DNA of 64,000 nucleotides from JAAXGX01 sp965203565. Lineage in GTDB: Bacteria; Acidobacteriota; Vicinamibacteria; Vicinamibacterales; UBA8438. The notes beneath the pieces are model-generated. The model saw nothing but the letters and a program-made list of their open reading frames with translations. It made no database searches and had not been told where the DNA came from. Below are positions 50,659-62,352 of this stretch, piece after piece (within the stretch, counting starts at the first letter, position 1; each line of letters opens with the position of its first letter). Both the position numbers and the translations under genes were made by a program. The DNA is taken from contig OZ241896.1 in the NCBI GenBank assembly GCA_965203565.1, positions 2,852,001 through 2,916,000 on the forward strand, in the 5' to 3' direction.

Positions 50659-51786
50659 TCAGCCCACGGGACGCAGCGCGCGGGCGACCCTGTCGATCCG
50701 CGCGCGGACCTTGTCCGGCTCCGTCGTTCCGACGGTATGGAGGTCCGCGAAACCCTCGTCGCGCAGAACCGGGTCTATCGCCGCCTTGAACCCGTTCCGA
50801 TCCGTGACCGGCCCGTCCCGCAGCCGTTGCGCGACCCCCACCAGTATCGCGTCCGTCACCGAGGCATTGAGCGCATGCTGCGGACGGAACGCCTCGCGGC
50901 CGAGCGTCTCGTTGACGAGCGCCATGGTCGGCTCCAGCACGCCGTTCAGCGTGGATTCGTCATGACGCTTCAGATGCCGGTTCTCGTACATGAATCCGTT
51001 CAGAAACAGCTTCATCGGCCGCTTGTACGAATCGAGCTTGTAGAACAGCGCAAAGAACCGCAGCAGCAGCTCGCGGTCTTTCTGCCTTGCGCTCGGTTTC
51101 CCGAAGATGGTCCGCCAGTCCCGGTTCCGGTTCGCCTCCGCCAGGTATTCGTTGAACGAGCCATGGTAGACGCACGCCCGGATCTCCTGCGGGCTCAGCG
51201 CGGTGCTGGTCGTGTTGAGACGTTCGAAGACCATGTAGACGCTGCTGTCGTCGTTCCCGGGATCTTCCTGCCTGATGACGATCGCATGGAGAATCGAATC
51301 GTCGAGGCGGCGCCGGTCCTCGTCCTCCAGAGTCCGGTAGGTCAGATTCTCGAACTCTTTCGTGACCCCGCGAAGCCGGAACTCCTTTCCATGCAGGAGC
51401 CCGTCGTAGAAGAACCGCAACGACTTCAACCGCTGCTGGCCGTCGATCACCATCAACCTCTGCGTCTCGCTGTCCTTCGAGAGAAAAATGGACGGCACGG
51501 GGAGCCCGAGCAGGAGCGATTCGATGAACCGCGACGCCTGCGGCAGCGGCCAGGCGAACTCCCGCTGGAACGTGGGCACGTCGATGTCCCCTTGCCGCAG
51601 ACGCTTGACCAGTCCATCGACCGGATAATCCGCCCCGTAGTTCGAGATCCGATACCGGATCTCGGTTGACGCAGCTTCGTCCTCCAATGCCGCGGCATCC
51701 TTGACGTCGGGCTCGGCGTCATCGTCTCCCCTCGGCTCCTGGCCGGTCGCTACGTGCTCCAGCGCCACTGGATCATCTCCTGTCAT
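50659..51786 (-). CDS. DUF262-domain protein
   Basis: 375 residues from ATG 51786. After an acidic N-terminus, DVPTFQREFAWPLPQASRFI and LMVIDGQQRLKSLRFF are the hallmark of DUF262 (ParB/GmrSD-like NTP-binding fold, with the DGQQR motif). FERLNTTSTALSPQEIRACV follows as usual. The C-terminal DUF1524/HNH nuclease found in GmrSD type IV restriction enzymes is absent, since the remainder is helical. It may supply NTP sensing or DNA recognition to the OLD-like ATPase encoded next. Many DUF262 proteins lie in defence islands. Confidence 0.85.
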   Translation of the reverse strand: MTGDDPVALEHVATGQEPRGDDDAEPDVKDAAALEDEAASTEIRYRISNYGADYPVDGLVKRLRQGDIDVPTFQREFAWPLPQASRFIESLLLGLPVPSIFLSKDSETQRLMVIDGQQRLKSLRFFYDGLLHGKEFRLRGVTKEFENLTYRTLEDEDRRRLDDSILHAIVIRQEDPGNDDSSVYMVFERLNTTSTALSPQEIRACVYHGSFNEYLAEANRNRDWRTIFGKPSARQKDRELLLRFFALFYKLDSYKRPMKLFLNGFMYENRHLKRHDESTLNGVLEPTMALVNETLGREAFRPQHALNASVTDAILVGVAQRLRDGPVTDRNGFKAAIDPVLRDEGFADLHTVGTTEPDKVRARIDRVARALRPVG

Positions 51787-51912
51787 GACTCTCTCGCATT
51801 GCACAGTCCCGGATTCCGCCCCCGCATTTGCGCCCCGGCGGTTCCCCGCCGTCGAAGCACGGATTCGCGCCGGCTGCCCCGTCACCAAGAATACAACCCG
51901 GAGATACGGAGA

Positions 51913-52647
51913 TCATGCGGACGATCCGTCTCCACCCGCCAGGAGCGGCGCCGGATCGTTCGCCGACACCGGCGCGGCGCCGAGCGCCACGAGGTGGGCG
52001 TTGTCCGGCGACTCCAGGGTGAACACCGGCTTGCCGCCGGCCAGGGCGTCCCGGCACAGCCGCTCGGTCTTGCCGCCCGGTTCGGCGTGCGCGGCCAGAA
52101 GCCGATCGGCGAGGGCGGCGACGCAGGCGTTGCGTTCGGCGGCGACGGCCGCCGTCGGGCGACGGAGCGCGTCGTCGAAGAACGACAGGATCAGCAGGCG
52201 GCCGGCGGCGAGCGGCGCCTTCCAGGCTTTCGGAATCCGCATGACGCCGAGCCCGCGCGCCGGACAGACGACGACTCGGGCCGAGCCGCGCAGCAGCAGG
52301 TCCAGAAACTCCTTCTCCATCGGCGACTGGAACCCGCCGATGAGCGTCACCGCCGCGCTTCGCAGCGCCCGCGCCAAGTCGTAGGTCTTGAGCAGCGCGT
52401 CGCCGGGGGCGCGCACCGAGCAGAAGAAGCCGAGCAACCGCCCGTCCAGCGCGCCGAGGTCGCCGCGGACGGTGACCGGAATCGGCCGGCCGGCCCGCGA
52501 ACACCCCCGCAACGCCGCCGGATAGTCGGGTGAATCCGGCCCCACCCGCCTTCGGCGCGCAGCTTCCATCGCGTCCGCGGCAGGAGTCACCGCCGCGACC
52601 CGCCGACCGCTCCCCCGCTGTCCTGGAAGAATCCTTCTCCGGCTCAT
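51913..52647 (-). CDS. DprA/Smf-like Rossmann-fold protein
   Basis: 244 residues from ATG 52647, with AAGGAAGG 8 bp upstream. SPDYPAALRGC, IPVTVRGDLGALDGRLLGFF then CSVRAPGDALLKTYDLARAL, VTLIGGFQSPMEKEFLDLLL and the end region around LESPDNAHLVALGA follow the DprA core plan, but the classical GSR motif is replaced by FCSVRAPGD and the SAM and winged-helix ends are missing. It is therefore unlikely to be the house-keeping competence protein. It is the first gene of the minus-strand DprA-like/DUF262/ATPase run, 126 bp before DUF262. Confidence 0.7.
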   Translation of the reverse strand: MSRRRILPGQRGSGRRVAAVTPAADAMEAARRRRVGPDSPDYPAALRGCSRAGRPIPVTVRGDLGALDGRLLGFFCSVRAPGDALLKTYDLARALRSAAVTLIGGFQSPMEKEFLDLLLRGSARVVVCPARGLGVMRIPKAWKAPLAAGRLLILSFFDDALRRPTAAVAAERNACVAALADRLLAAHAEPGGKTERLCRDALAGGKPVFTLESPDNAHLVALGAAPVSANDPAPLLAGGDGSSA

Positions 52648-52853
52648 GCCGTCTGCCTTCCTTCAGCGCTCCGCTACGTCCGGTGCGGGGGATCACGTCG
52701 ATGCCGCCGCAACGCCCTGCCGGCCTTTGAGCCGCCGCCGGTTCTTCCGGTCCGCCGCCGGCGGCACTACCGGCTACGCCCATTTTCGCCTACAATCCGA
52801 GCATGGAGGGTCGGGCTCGATCGCGGATCTCGAGGATTGAGTAGGACACGAAC

Positions 52854-53447
52854 ATGGACCTCAAGGCGCTCGCCGCCGAGGAGGGACGCTGGGAGTTCCT
52901 GATCGCGGACGCGTCGATCCCGGTGACCGGCGGCGCCGGCTCGCCCCTGAACGTGATCGCGGTGTCTGACCGGGCGCCGGCCGGAAGACAGGGCGTGAAG
53001 CACGAGATTGGCATGTCGCTTTTCCGCAACGGTCTGGCTGCCGTTCAGGACATCGGTGGCCTGCTGATCAAGAGAGGCACGGCGATGGGACCGCTGGTTC
53101 CCTTGCTGCTGCTGGTTCCGGTCTTTATCGGGGCTGCCTGGCTGTTCAAGTCCGTGGCGGTGGTCGCCGGGGCGCCGCTCTTCAGCGCTTTGTTCGCGCT
53201 GGCGCCGCTGGTGATCGTTTTCTACTACCTTCGTCAGTACGCGTCATTTGCGAAACACGATCCGGACCGGCTGCAATCCGAGAAATACAGATACGAGACG
53301 CAACGGATGCAAATGATCGCTGCCAAGGATTTGGAGCATCCGATGCCCGCTGAAAGTCTCCCGCTGGCGGATCCGGCAGAGAATCCGGAAGAGCACGTGA
53401 AGAGTAAGGAAGCGGAGTCGACGAAGGGTGGAGAACGGTTCCCATGA
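52854..53447 (+). CDS. Membrane protein of unknown function
   Basis: 197 residues. The N-terminal 75 residues are soluble (WEFLIADASIPVTGGAGSPL), followed by two adjacent transmembrane helices (residues about 80-98 and 107-125: LVPLLLLVPVFIGAAWLF; LFSALFALAPLVIVFYYL) and a charged, Glu-rich cytoplasmic tail. It is divergent from the DprA-like gene. A -10-like TACAAT lies at 52791-52796. No homologous family comes to mind. Confidence 0.65.
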   Translation: MDLKALAAEEGRWEFLIADASIPVTGGAGSPLNVIAVSDRAPAGRQGVKHEIGMSLFRNGLAAVQDIGGLLIKRGTAMGPLVPLLLLVPVFIGAAWLFKSVAVVAGAPLFSALFALAPLVIVFYYLRQYASFAKHDPDRLQSEKYRYETQRMQMIAAKDLEHPMPAESLPLADPAENPEEHVKSKEAESTKGGERFP

Positions 53448-53491
53448 AGGCCCATCTTCTTGCGTAGAGCCAAGCGTGCGCGCCTCCGCAG

Positions 53492-53779
53492 GTGCAACGG
53501 TTGCTCAACGACACCCAGGCCGTCGAGACATGGGTGACCCCGTTTCCGTACGCGGCCATTCTCGTTTCCCGTCTCGACGTGAACGACATCGCCGCCGTTC
53601 TTCGGGATCGGCTACCGGGTGTGTGGTTCATGGTGACGGAACTCAGAAGCGACGCCGTCCAGGGATGGTTGCCGAAAGAGCTCTGGGAATACGTGAACAG
53701 TCCGTCAGATGCATGGTCGAGGCAACTCTTTGCAAACTTGAAAGGATTCCAATCTCGCAAAGAGTTACCGGGGGTATAG
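53492..53779 (+). CDS. Hypothetical protein, 95 residues
   Basis: GTG start at 53492, 44 bp after the membrane protein. The sequence (QRLLNDTQAVETWVTPFPYA, then LVSRLDVNDIAAVLRDRLPG and ELWEYVNSPSDAW) has normal composition and alternating alpha/beta pattern with no Arg/Pro bias, unlike chance frames here. Base composition is lower in G+C than the core genes. Function unknown; possibly an accessory or immunity protein for its neighbour. Confidence 0.55.
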   Translation: MQRLLNDTQAVETWVTPFPYAAILVSRLDVNDIAAVLRDRLPGVWFMVTELRSDAVQGWLPKELWEYVNSPSDAWSRQLFANLKGFQSRKELPGV

Positions 53780-53801
53780 CACGGGTTCCACCCACGGCCT
53801 G

Positions 53802-54059
53802 CTACGCGCCCCCTGACGCACCACCGGACGGCGAACGACGGGACGGCGGTTGCGCCGACGATTCGCCGTCCCCGGACCGCGGTTCGGCGGACGCGCCTCG
53901 CTCGCGGGCCTCCCGCACGGCGCGCAGGTCCACGACCCGCCGGCCGGGCGCCGGTTCCCGGCTCCGGAGACCGGCGGCGAGGCGCTCGACGTCGTGTCCA
54001 TGCTCCCGCGCGACGCCGTCCTTGATCCGCCACAGCTCCTCGATGATTTCATCGGACAT
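53802..54059 (-). CDS. Small acidic-helix protein of antitoxin-like type
   Basis: 85 residues starting MSDEIIEELWRIKDGVAREH, then GHDVERLAAGLRS, a short conserved N-terminal motif I know from many small proteins in cyanobacteria and other phyla, often near toxin-antitoxin or repeat-rich loci. The C-terminal half is low-complexity (Arg, Ser, Gly). No toxin partner lies directly next to it; the neighbouring frame on the plus strand is convergent. Confidence 0.6.
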   Translation of the reverse strand: MSDEIIEELWRIKDGVAREHGHDVERLAAGLRSREPAPGRRVVDLRAVREARERGASAEPRSGDGESSAQPPSRRSPSGGASGGA

Positions 54060-54193
54060 CTTCCAAGCCCCCCCATGAGTTCCCGCGGCGTGCGGATTTC
54101 GGGACCGGCGCGCCCGTGACGGGCGCAGAAGCTTCGTATCACCGGCTTCGTCTCCGCGTCGTCGATGCAGACCGTTTTTCCTCTGTATGGCCT

Positions 54194-57100
54194 TCAGTCC
54201 TCGCGCCCCTGACCGAAGGTCTCGCGTCCCATGCGGTACTTGATGTCGTAGTTGATGATGAAGTCCAGTTCCTCGTCCGTGAAGCCGTAGTGCCGGGCCA
54301 ACGTCGAATCGATTTCATCCATGATCGATTTGGATTTGTACGCCTGGTATTCTGCATATGTAATCCTGTCGCCGCCTCGAGTCTGGATTGTCTTGTCGCA
54401 GGCTTCCGCCCGCAGATCGCGCATCAATTTCTTGTTCAGCCGGACCAGGGCCGCGTCCCGGACCATGTTCCCCATAACCGGAAAATTGCCCACCAGCTTG
54501 TCACTGAGATGGAAACAATCTCCATGAGCGATAAAATAGGCATAGAATATGGAACTGTTCAGGATCGCGCAAACGACGTGAGCCGTTCGCGAATCAGGGA
54601 AATAGACATACCGGCCATGCGCCGGAGGGCCGACGACGCCATTCTTCTTGAAATAGGGCAGGCCAAGCGTCACCTTTGTCCAATATTGAGTCGCTTCCTG
54701 GTAAAAAAGAAAATTCCTGGTTCTACGCTCGACGAGCCAGCAAGACACTTGGCAATCCGCTGCCGTTTCCATCCGCGTGAATATTCGTCTTTCGAGATGG
54801 CCATATTTTGGAAATATCTTCAGACCGAAGGAGTCGCTTCCGGGCGCGGAGTACTGGATTGCCTGAAAGAGCTGGTTGCGCGTGTCCGCGTACCACCTTT
54901 GGTACCGGGAAGTGCGAAGGTTGGACACGCGGCGTGACGTCCTGGATTTGTTCACGGCGATGAAGATGACGCTTCGGCAATGTTGCAGTCCCTCGAAGAG
55001 TTTCCCTGGACGATCGTCGAACGGGGAAACGTACAATTCCTCCGTGTTCTTCATCAGGACGTCGCGCAACGAAACCATGCGCGAAGAACTCGCCATCGGA
55101 AGCTGGACGATGAAGCTGAACCGCCCTCCCGCCGTCGTCAGGTTCAGGCTTCTTTCCGTGCAGAGTCCGTGAAGATTTCCGCACCGCTCTGTTTCATATC
55201 CCCGCACGTCGTAATCTTTGACCGCGGATATTTCTCTCCAGGGCGGATTGCCGATGATCACGTCGAACCCGCCGCGGCGCATGATCCCGTAGAACTCCAC
55301 GAACCAGTGGAACGGCTGGTGGCTGTCGCGCCATTGCCGGTACGCCCGCCGGCTCTTGACCTTCACGCCGTAGTCGCCGGCCAGGTACTCGTCCAGCTCG
55401 TCCCGCAGCTCGTCGAGCCGCCGGCGCAGTTCCAGCTTCGTGTCGGCGAAGCGTCCGGCGTCCATGCCGCGCTCGGTCTGCATGGCGCGGAACTGGCGGA
55501 AGGCCCGGTCGGCGATCTCCGCGCGCTCTTCGATCTGCGGCAGCGACAGTTGTTTCAGCAGGTCCGCGCTCAGCGTCCGCCGCACCTCCTCGCGCGACGT
55601 GAAGCCGACCAGCGTGTTGCCGGCGCGGACGTTGAAGTCGACGTCGGGCAGCGGCTCGATCTGGTCGTAATCGTCGAGTTGCGCCACCAGCTTGAGGAAC
55701 AGGCGCAGCTTGCAGATCTCGACCGCCTCTTCCATGACGTCGACGCCGTACAGGTTGTCGATGACGATCGACTTGAGGACGAAATAGCGTTCGCTGGCGT
55801 GCCCTGCGACCTGTTCCAGCGCGGCGCGGAAGTCGCGCAGCTTCTCCGGGCGGCGCCTGCGCTGCGAACGTTCGAGGTCGTCGAGGAAACCGCGCATGGC
55901 GTCGAGGCAGGCGTTGTACAGCGGCTCCAGAACGTGGAGCGCGGCGAAGAGGAACGCGCCGGAGCCGCACGTCGGGTCGAGGACCGAGACCTCGCGGAGC
56001 GCCTTCCAGAAGGCGCGGACCAGCTCCGGCCCTTCGCTGCCGGCGATCACGTCCCGGGCGAACTGCTCGACGTCCAGGTTGTACGTGACGAGGTTGTTGA
56101 CGGACGCGACCTCGCCCGCGGCGAGCCGGGCGCGGACCTCCTCGTAGCGCCGGCGGCGGGCGACGTGCTCGCGCCACGTCTCGGTGGGCAGTCCCCAGGC
56201 GGGCGGCGCGGGCCGGTTCCAGCCGCTGCGCTGCGCCGCGTCGCGCACGCCGGCGGCGATCTCCGGCGGCAGCTCGCGCTTTTCGGCCAGGGTCTCCCGC
56301 TCGTTGACGTCGCAGGTGACGCCGTGGCGCACCGCGTCGTGGAAGTAGCGGTCCGGGTCGTCGGCCAGCAGCCGCCACACCCCGCCGCCGGGCTTGACAG
56401 CCCGTGGCGAAAGTCCCCGCTGCATTCGAGCGGCGATGCATCCCGCCTGACGGCGTTGTTCGTCGGTTGCGTATGCCCAATATGCGCCCTCCTCACGCCT
56501 TGTCAGGCGGGCGCCTCACCGCTCTCGGCGCCCCGCGGGGATTCCACCACGGGCTGTTGAACGCGATGGCGCATTCCTTCCGCGCCCGGTCGAACAGGAA
56601 CGGGATGATCGTGTTGCGGCTGATGTACCCGGTGATGTCCTCCTTCGTGTAGTAGGCCCCATCTGCTTCTGGTTGACGTACTTCTCGAAGATGTAGCCGA
56701 GCACGTCGGGGTTGATCTCGTTGTCGTCGCGCAGCGGCCGGTCGTCGAGATGCCACTGGTAGGCGTCGAAGAACGCGAAGATCCGCTCGAAGGCTTCGTC
56801 GGGGATGCGGATTTCGGGGTTGTCGCGCTCCAGGTCGTGCACGTCGAACAGGCCGCCGTTGAGGTAGGGGACCCGGCCGAGCAGCGCCGCCAGTTCGGGG
56901 GCGCGCTCGGCCTCGGGCCGGCCCAGGCCCTCGTGGAACAGCCGCAGCAGAAACAGCCGGTAGAAGCCGTGGAACCTGCCGGCGCCGCCGGCCGCCCCGC
57001 GCACGCGCTCCAGGCGGTTGCGCAGGTAGTCCGGGTCGCCGTCGAGGAAGCCGCGCTTCTGGATGAAGTAGATGAACATCATCCGGTTGAGCATCAGCGA

Positions 57101-57691
57101 GGCGTACCATTCCCGGTCGGCCGCCGCCGCGACCGCTTCGACGAAGTCCAGGAACGCGCGGTGCTCCTCCCGGAAGCGGTCGTAGAACCGCCGGGTCACC
57201 TTCTCCACGTCGAAGGCGGCGCGCACCCGCCCCGACACGTCGACGATGGTCAGGTCTTCTTCTTCGTCCAGGGTGAAGACGAGCTGCTCGAGCTTCTGGA
57301 TCAGCGCCTCGCCCGGCTGATCCCGGCTCCAGAGGTGGGTGCGGGTCCGGTCGGGGCGTCCCGGCTCGCGCTTGACCCACCGCCAGTGCTGCGCGCCGCG
57401 GCCGGGCGCGGCGTACACGACGACGTGCTCGCGGACGGTCCGGGCGACGGCCTTCTCGATCTTCTGGCGGGTGGGATGGTCCGGGAAGGCTGCTTCCGAG
57501 TCCGCGGCGTACTGGTAGGCCACCATCCCGCGCTTGTGGGCGACGGCTTCGAGAACGAACGCGCGGCCCGCGACCGTGGCTTCGACGTCCGCGCCGCCGT
57601 GGTCCCAGCCGAGCTCGTCGATGAACAGCCCGCGCAGGTCGAAGCTCTCCAGACGGCTTCTGACGGTCTGCCTGTCGAGTCGGGTCTGCAT
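54194..57691 (-). pseudogene. Eco57I/PglX-like N6-adenine DNA methylase, broken by a frameshift and MITE D
   Basis: The intact gene would encode about 1,110 residues. From ATG 57691 it shows FDVEKVTRRFYDRFREEH and LMLNRMMFIYFIQKRGFLDG; near 56,660 one G is missing (MGPTT instead of MGAYYTKEDITGY). Frame then runs to CAIAF, where MITE D is inserted, and resumes KPGGGVWRLLADDPD on the other side. Motif I is VLDPTCGSGAFLFAA and motif IV VIIGNPPWREI, typical of adenine methylases. The target-recognition part at the C-terminus is intact and AT-richer. It was probably the modification (or combined) subunit of a restriction or defence system with the PLD-helicase. Confidence 0.88.
56398..56556 (-). 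mobile_element. MITE D, fold-back element inside the methylase gene
   Basis: 159 bp, minus orientation, ends CAGCCCGTGG/CCACGGGCTG, with perfect target duplication TTGA at 56394-56397 and 56557-56560. Deleting the element and one TTGA gives Ala-Phe-Lys-Pro-Gly in frame across the junction, which shows the original uninterrupted coding sequence. Confidence 0.93.
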
Positions 57692-57709
57692 GAAGCGCTG
57701 CCTGCCCGT

Positions 57710-58108
57710 CTACAGCCGCCGCGTGTCGGGCAGGATCGCCATCTTCCGGTCCAGAGTAAGCACTTCCAGACCGGCGCGGGCGTACTCGTCCACGATGAGA
57801 CGGTCGAACAGACCCGGCCCGCCACCCGCCTCCAGGGCGGCGATGACCGAGCGCCCGTTCAGGGGAGAGACCAGACCGCTGCGGAGGGCGTCGAGCAGGG
57901 CGGCGCGGGCGTCGGCCTTCGAGACCCCGTAGTGGTGCTGCACGGCGACGTAGGTCTCGCCGACGACCTGGTTCGAGACGAAGACCTCGCCGCCCTGCCC
58001 GTCGGTCAGCGCGCGAAGCCTGCCGACGCAGTACTCGAAATCCTGTTGCGGGTCTCCGGTCAGCAACCGCACGAGGACCGAGGTGTCAATCCCGAAGCGA
58101 CGGGTCAT
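57710..58108 (-). CDS. PIN-domain toxin (VapC-like)
   Basis: 132 residues. GIDTSVLVRLLTGD near the N-terminus and FDRLIVDEYARAGLEVLTLD near the end provide the acidic residues of the PIN ribonuclease site, and VVGETYVAV the middle Glu. VapC toxins cut tRNA or rRNA when released from their antitoxin. It overlaps the AbrB-type antitoxin gene by 23 bp and ends 18 bp before the methylase start. The pair sits exactly where the helicase gene loses its 3' end. Confidence 0.9.
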   Translation of the reverse strand: MTRRFGIDTSVLVRLLTGDPQQDFEYCVGRLRALTDGQGGEVFVSNQVVGETYVAVQHHYGVSKADARAALLDALRSGLVSPLNGRSVIAALEAGGGPGLFDRLIVDEYARAGLEVLTLDRKMAILPDTRRL

Positions 58109-58328
58109 GGCGCTGCCCCCGGAAGACCTGGAGATCGAACGGCGGACGTCCGGGCGGGATCTTGCCGCGCAACGTCCCGAGGCGGGAACGGTCGATGCGT
58201 CTGGGCCGCAGGACGAAGCCGTCCGGACCCTCTTCCAGTTCGATCCGGTCGCCCGGTCCGACTCCCAGGGCCTCCAGCACCCGCGCCGGGAAAGTGACCT
58301 GACGCTTGGAAGTGACCTTGACGATCAT
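58086..58328 (-). CDS. AbrB/MazE-type antitoxin (VapB-like)
   Basis: 80 residues: MIVKVTSKRQVTFPARVLEA, then LGVGPGDRIELEEGPDGFVL, the swapped-hairpin DNA-binding domain of SpoVT-AbrB antitoxins, followed by a toxin-binding tail (GTLRGKIPPGRPPFD). AAGGAGG precedes the ATG. It should neutralise the overlapping PIN toxin and repress the pair. Confidence 0.9.
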   Translation of the reverse strand: MIVKVTSKRQVTFPARVLEALGVGPGDRIELEEGPDGFVLRPRRIDRSRLGTLRGKIPPGRPPFDLQVFRGQRHDPSLRD

Positions 58329-58373
58329 CCGCTTCCTCCTTACTGGATATCCTGATTAGGTAAGGCGAAAAGA

Positions 58374-59983
58374 TCAAGTCCGGGTCGGCGCGAGGCCCAG
58401 CGAACAGATGATGGCCGGTTCCCGCGGTTCGTCGTCTTCGTGCGCGATGCAGAGCCGGTCTTCGTCCCGCAGGGCGACGACCAGTCGTCGGCGTGCTCCG
58501 ACTTCTCGAAGGCGGCCAGCGACCGCACCGGCGCCTGGTGGCGGCGCATGAACTCGGTCTCGCCCATCTCCCGCAGCAGGCGTTCGGGGCGAACGCCGAT
58601 GTCGTCGTCCTCGCGCACGAACAGGCGAAGCTGGCTCGACAGGTCCAGATACGTCTTGTTGTAGGGGGTCGCCGACAGCAGGATGCACCTGCTGTCGTTC
58701 TCCCGGACGTACTCCTGGATCGCGCGGTAGCGCCGGCCCTGCCGGTTCCGCAGGTTGTGGCTCTCGTCGATCAGCACCAGGCGGTAGCGGCGCAGGTCGG
58801 GCAGTTCCCGGAGCACCCGGCTCATCGACAGGACGCGGGCGCGCATCCGGTAGCGTTCGCGGTGGTCCTCCCACATCGGGACGAGGTTCCGGGGGCAGAG
58901 GATCAGCGTCTCCAGCCCGTGGTCGTCCTCGAACACCCGCGCCAGTGCGGTGGCCATGAGGGTCTTGCCCAGCAGCCCGTGGTGGAATCCCGCGTCGCAC
59001 CGAGAGCGGCGAGGCGCCCGCCTGACAAGGCGTGAGGAGGGCGCATATTGGGCATACGCAACCGACGAACAACGCCGTCAGGCGGGATGCATCGCTGCTC
59101 GAATGCAGCGGGGACCTCCGCCACGGGCTGCCAGGCCGACGACGTCGCCGATGATCACGCCGCCCCGCCGGTTCAGGTGGTGCGCGGCGATCTTCACGGC
59201 GGCGGTCTGGAAGTCGAGAAGCCGGTTTCCGAAGTCCCGGGGGATGCGGAACTCGGACAGCCCGGCCCGCGCCTCCTGCGACAGGTGGTACGCCATCTTG
59301 ACGTAGACGTGATGCGGCGGAATCGATTCCTCCCGCGCCCAGCTCCGCCCGACGATCGCGGCCAGCTCGTCCGATACGTCGACGCACCAGCGGTCGCTCC
59401 AGCGCTCCTCAAACCAGGCCGCGAGCTTTTCGCACGCGTCGTGGTCGAGCACGTCGACGTTGAGCTCGCCCTGGCGGGACAGCCCGGACTGCGTGAGGTT
59501 GCTGCTGCCCAGATACCCCACCGCCGGATTCGTCGGGTCGGACCGGAACAGCAGGTGGAGCTTGGCGTGCAGCGGATGCCGGAGAAACAGTTTCACCACG
59601 ACCTTCCGCGCCCGTATCTGCCGCGCCAGCCTCCGCAGGCCCGCCTCGTCCTGGTTCGTCGGGGCGCCGAACGTCAGTTGCTCCCGGAATTCCTCGGCCA
59701 GCTTCTTCCTGAGCCGCAACGCCGTCTGGTTGTCGAGCGCCGGCCGGCCGGCCGACAGGCTCCGGGCCGCCCGCAACTCCTCGTGCGGCGGCCGCTGCAT
59801 GCCGACGAGGACGCGGCAGCAGCGGCCTGCGCCGCCGGGCCAGCGCTCCACGTGCTCGTCGATGGCGCGCCAGCCCCGCAGGTTGAAATAGCCGACGCAG
59901 AAGTCCGCGCGTTCGGAGACGCGGAGAGTCTCGGCCAGCGCGGGGAGCAGGTCCTGGTCGATGTTGTCGAAGATTCTCGGCAC
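58374..59983 (-). pseudogene. PLD-domain SNF2-type helicase, split by MITE E and lacking its C-terminal lobe
   Basis: From GTG 59983 (PRIFDNIDQDLLPALAETL) comes a phospholipase D-like domain with HPLHAKLHLLF and GYLGSSNLTQSG, then the helicase start and Walker A region GVIIGDVVGL, where MITE E interrupts. After the element GKTLMATALARVFEDD, LVLIDESHNLRN (DEAH-like box) and CILLSATPYNK follow. After FEKSEHADDW the frame loses sense, and another frame (RDEDRLCIAHEDDEPREPAI) runs to the stop at 58374, so the Helicase_C lobe is deleted. Together with the methylase downstream it resembles paired helicase-methylase defence systems such as DISARM or BREX, but is not identical to them. Confidence 0.85.
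58973..59130 (+). mobile_element. MITE E, fold-back element in the helicase Walker A motif
   Basis: 158 bp, plus orientation, perfect duplication CCAG at 58969-58972 and 59131-59134. Removing the element and one copy restores Asp-Val-Val-Gly-Leu-Gly-Lys-Thr, the helicase P-loop, in frame on the minus strand. Confidence 0.94.
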
Positions 59984-59998
59984 GCGGAGCAATGCTAG

Positions 59999-60041
59999 CA
60001 GGCCCGTGGGTGGAGCCCCGCGGCGCGCCGAGAGCGGGCTG
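59999..60041 (+). mobile_element. MITE F, 43-bp internal-deletion remnant
   Basis: CAGGCCCGTGGGTGGAGCCCC and GCGCCGAGAGC match the left third of the element, then directly GGGCTG, its right tip. The middle is missing. It lies between the helicase start and the ftsK stop codon, with the TGA of ftsK (60044-60042) touching the tip. Confidence 0.75.
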
Positions 60042-62351
<2,310 letters not shown>

Positions 62352-62352
62352 G

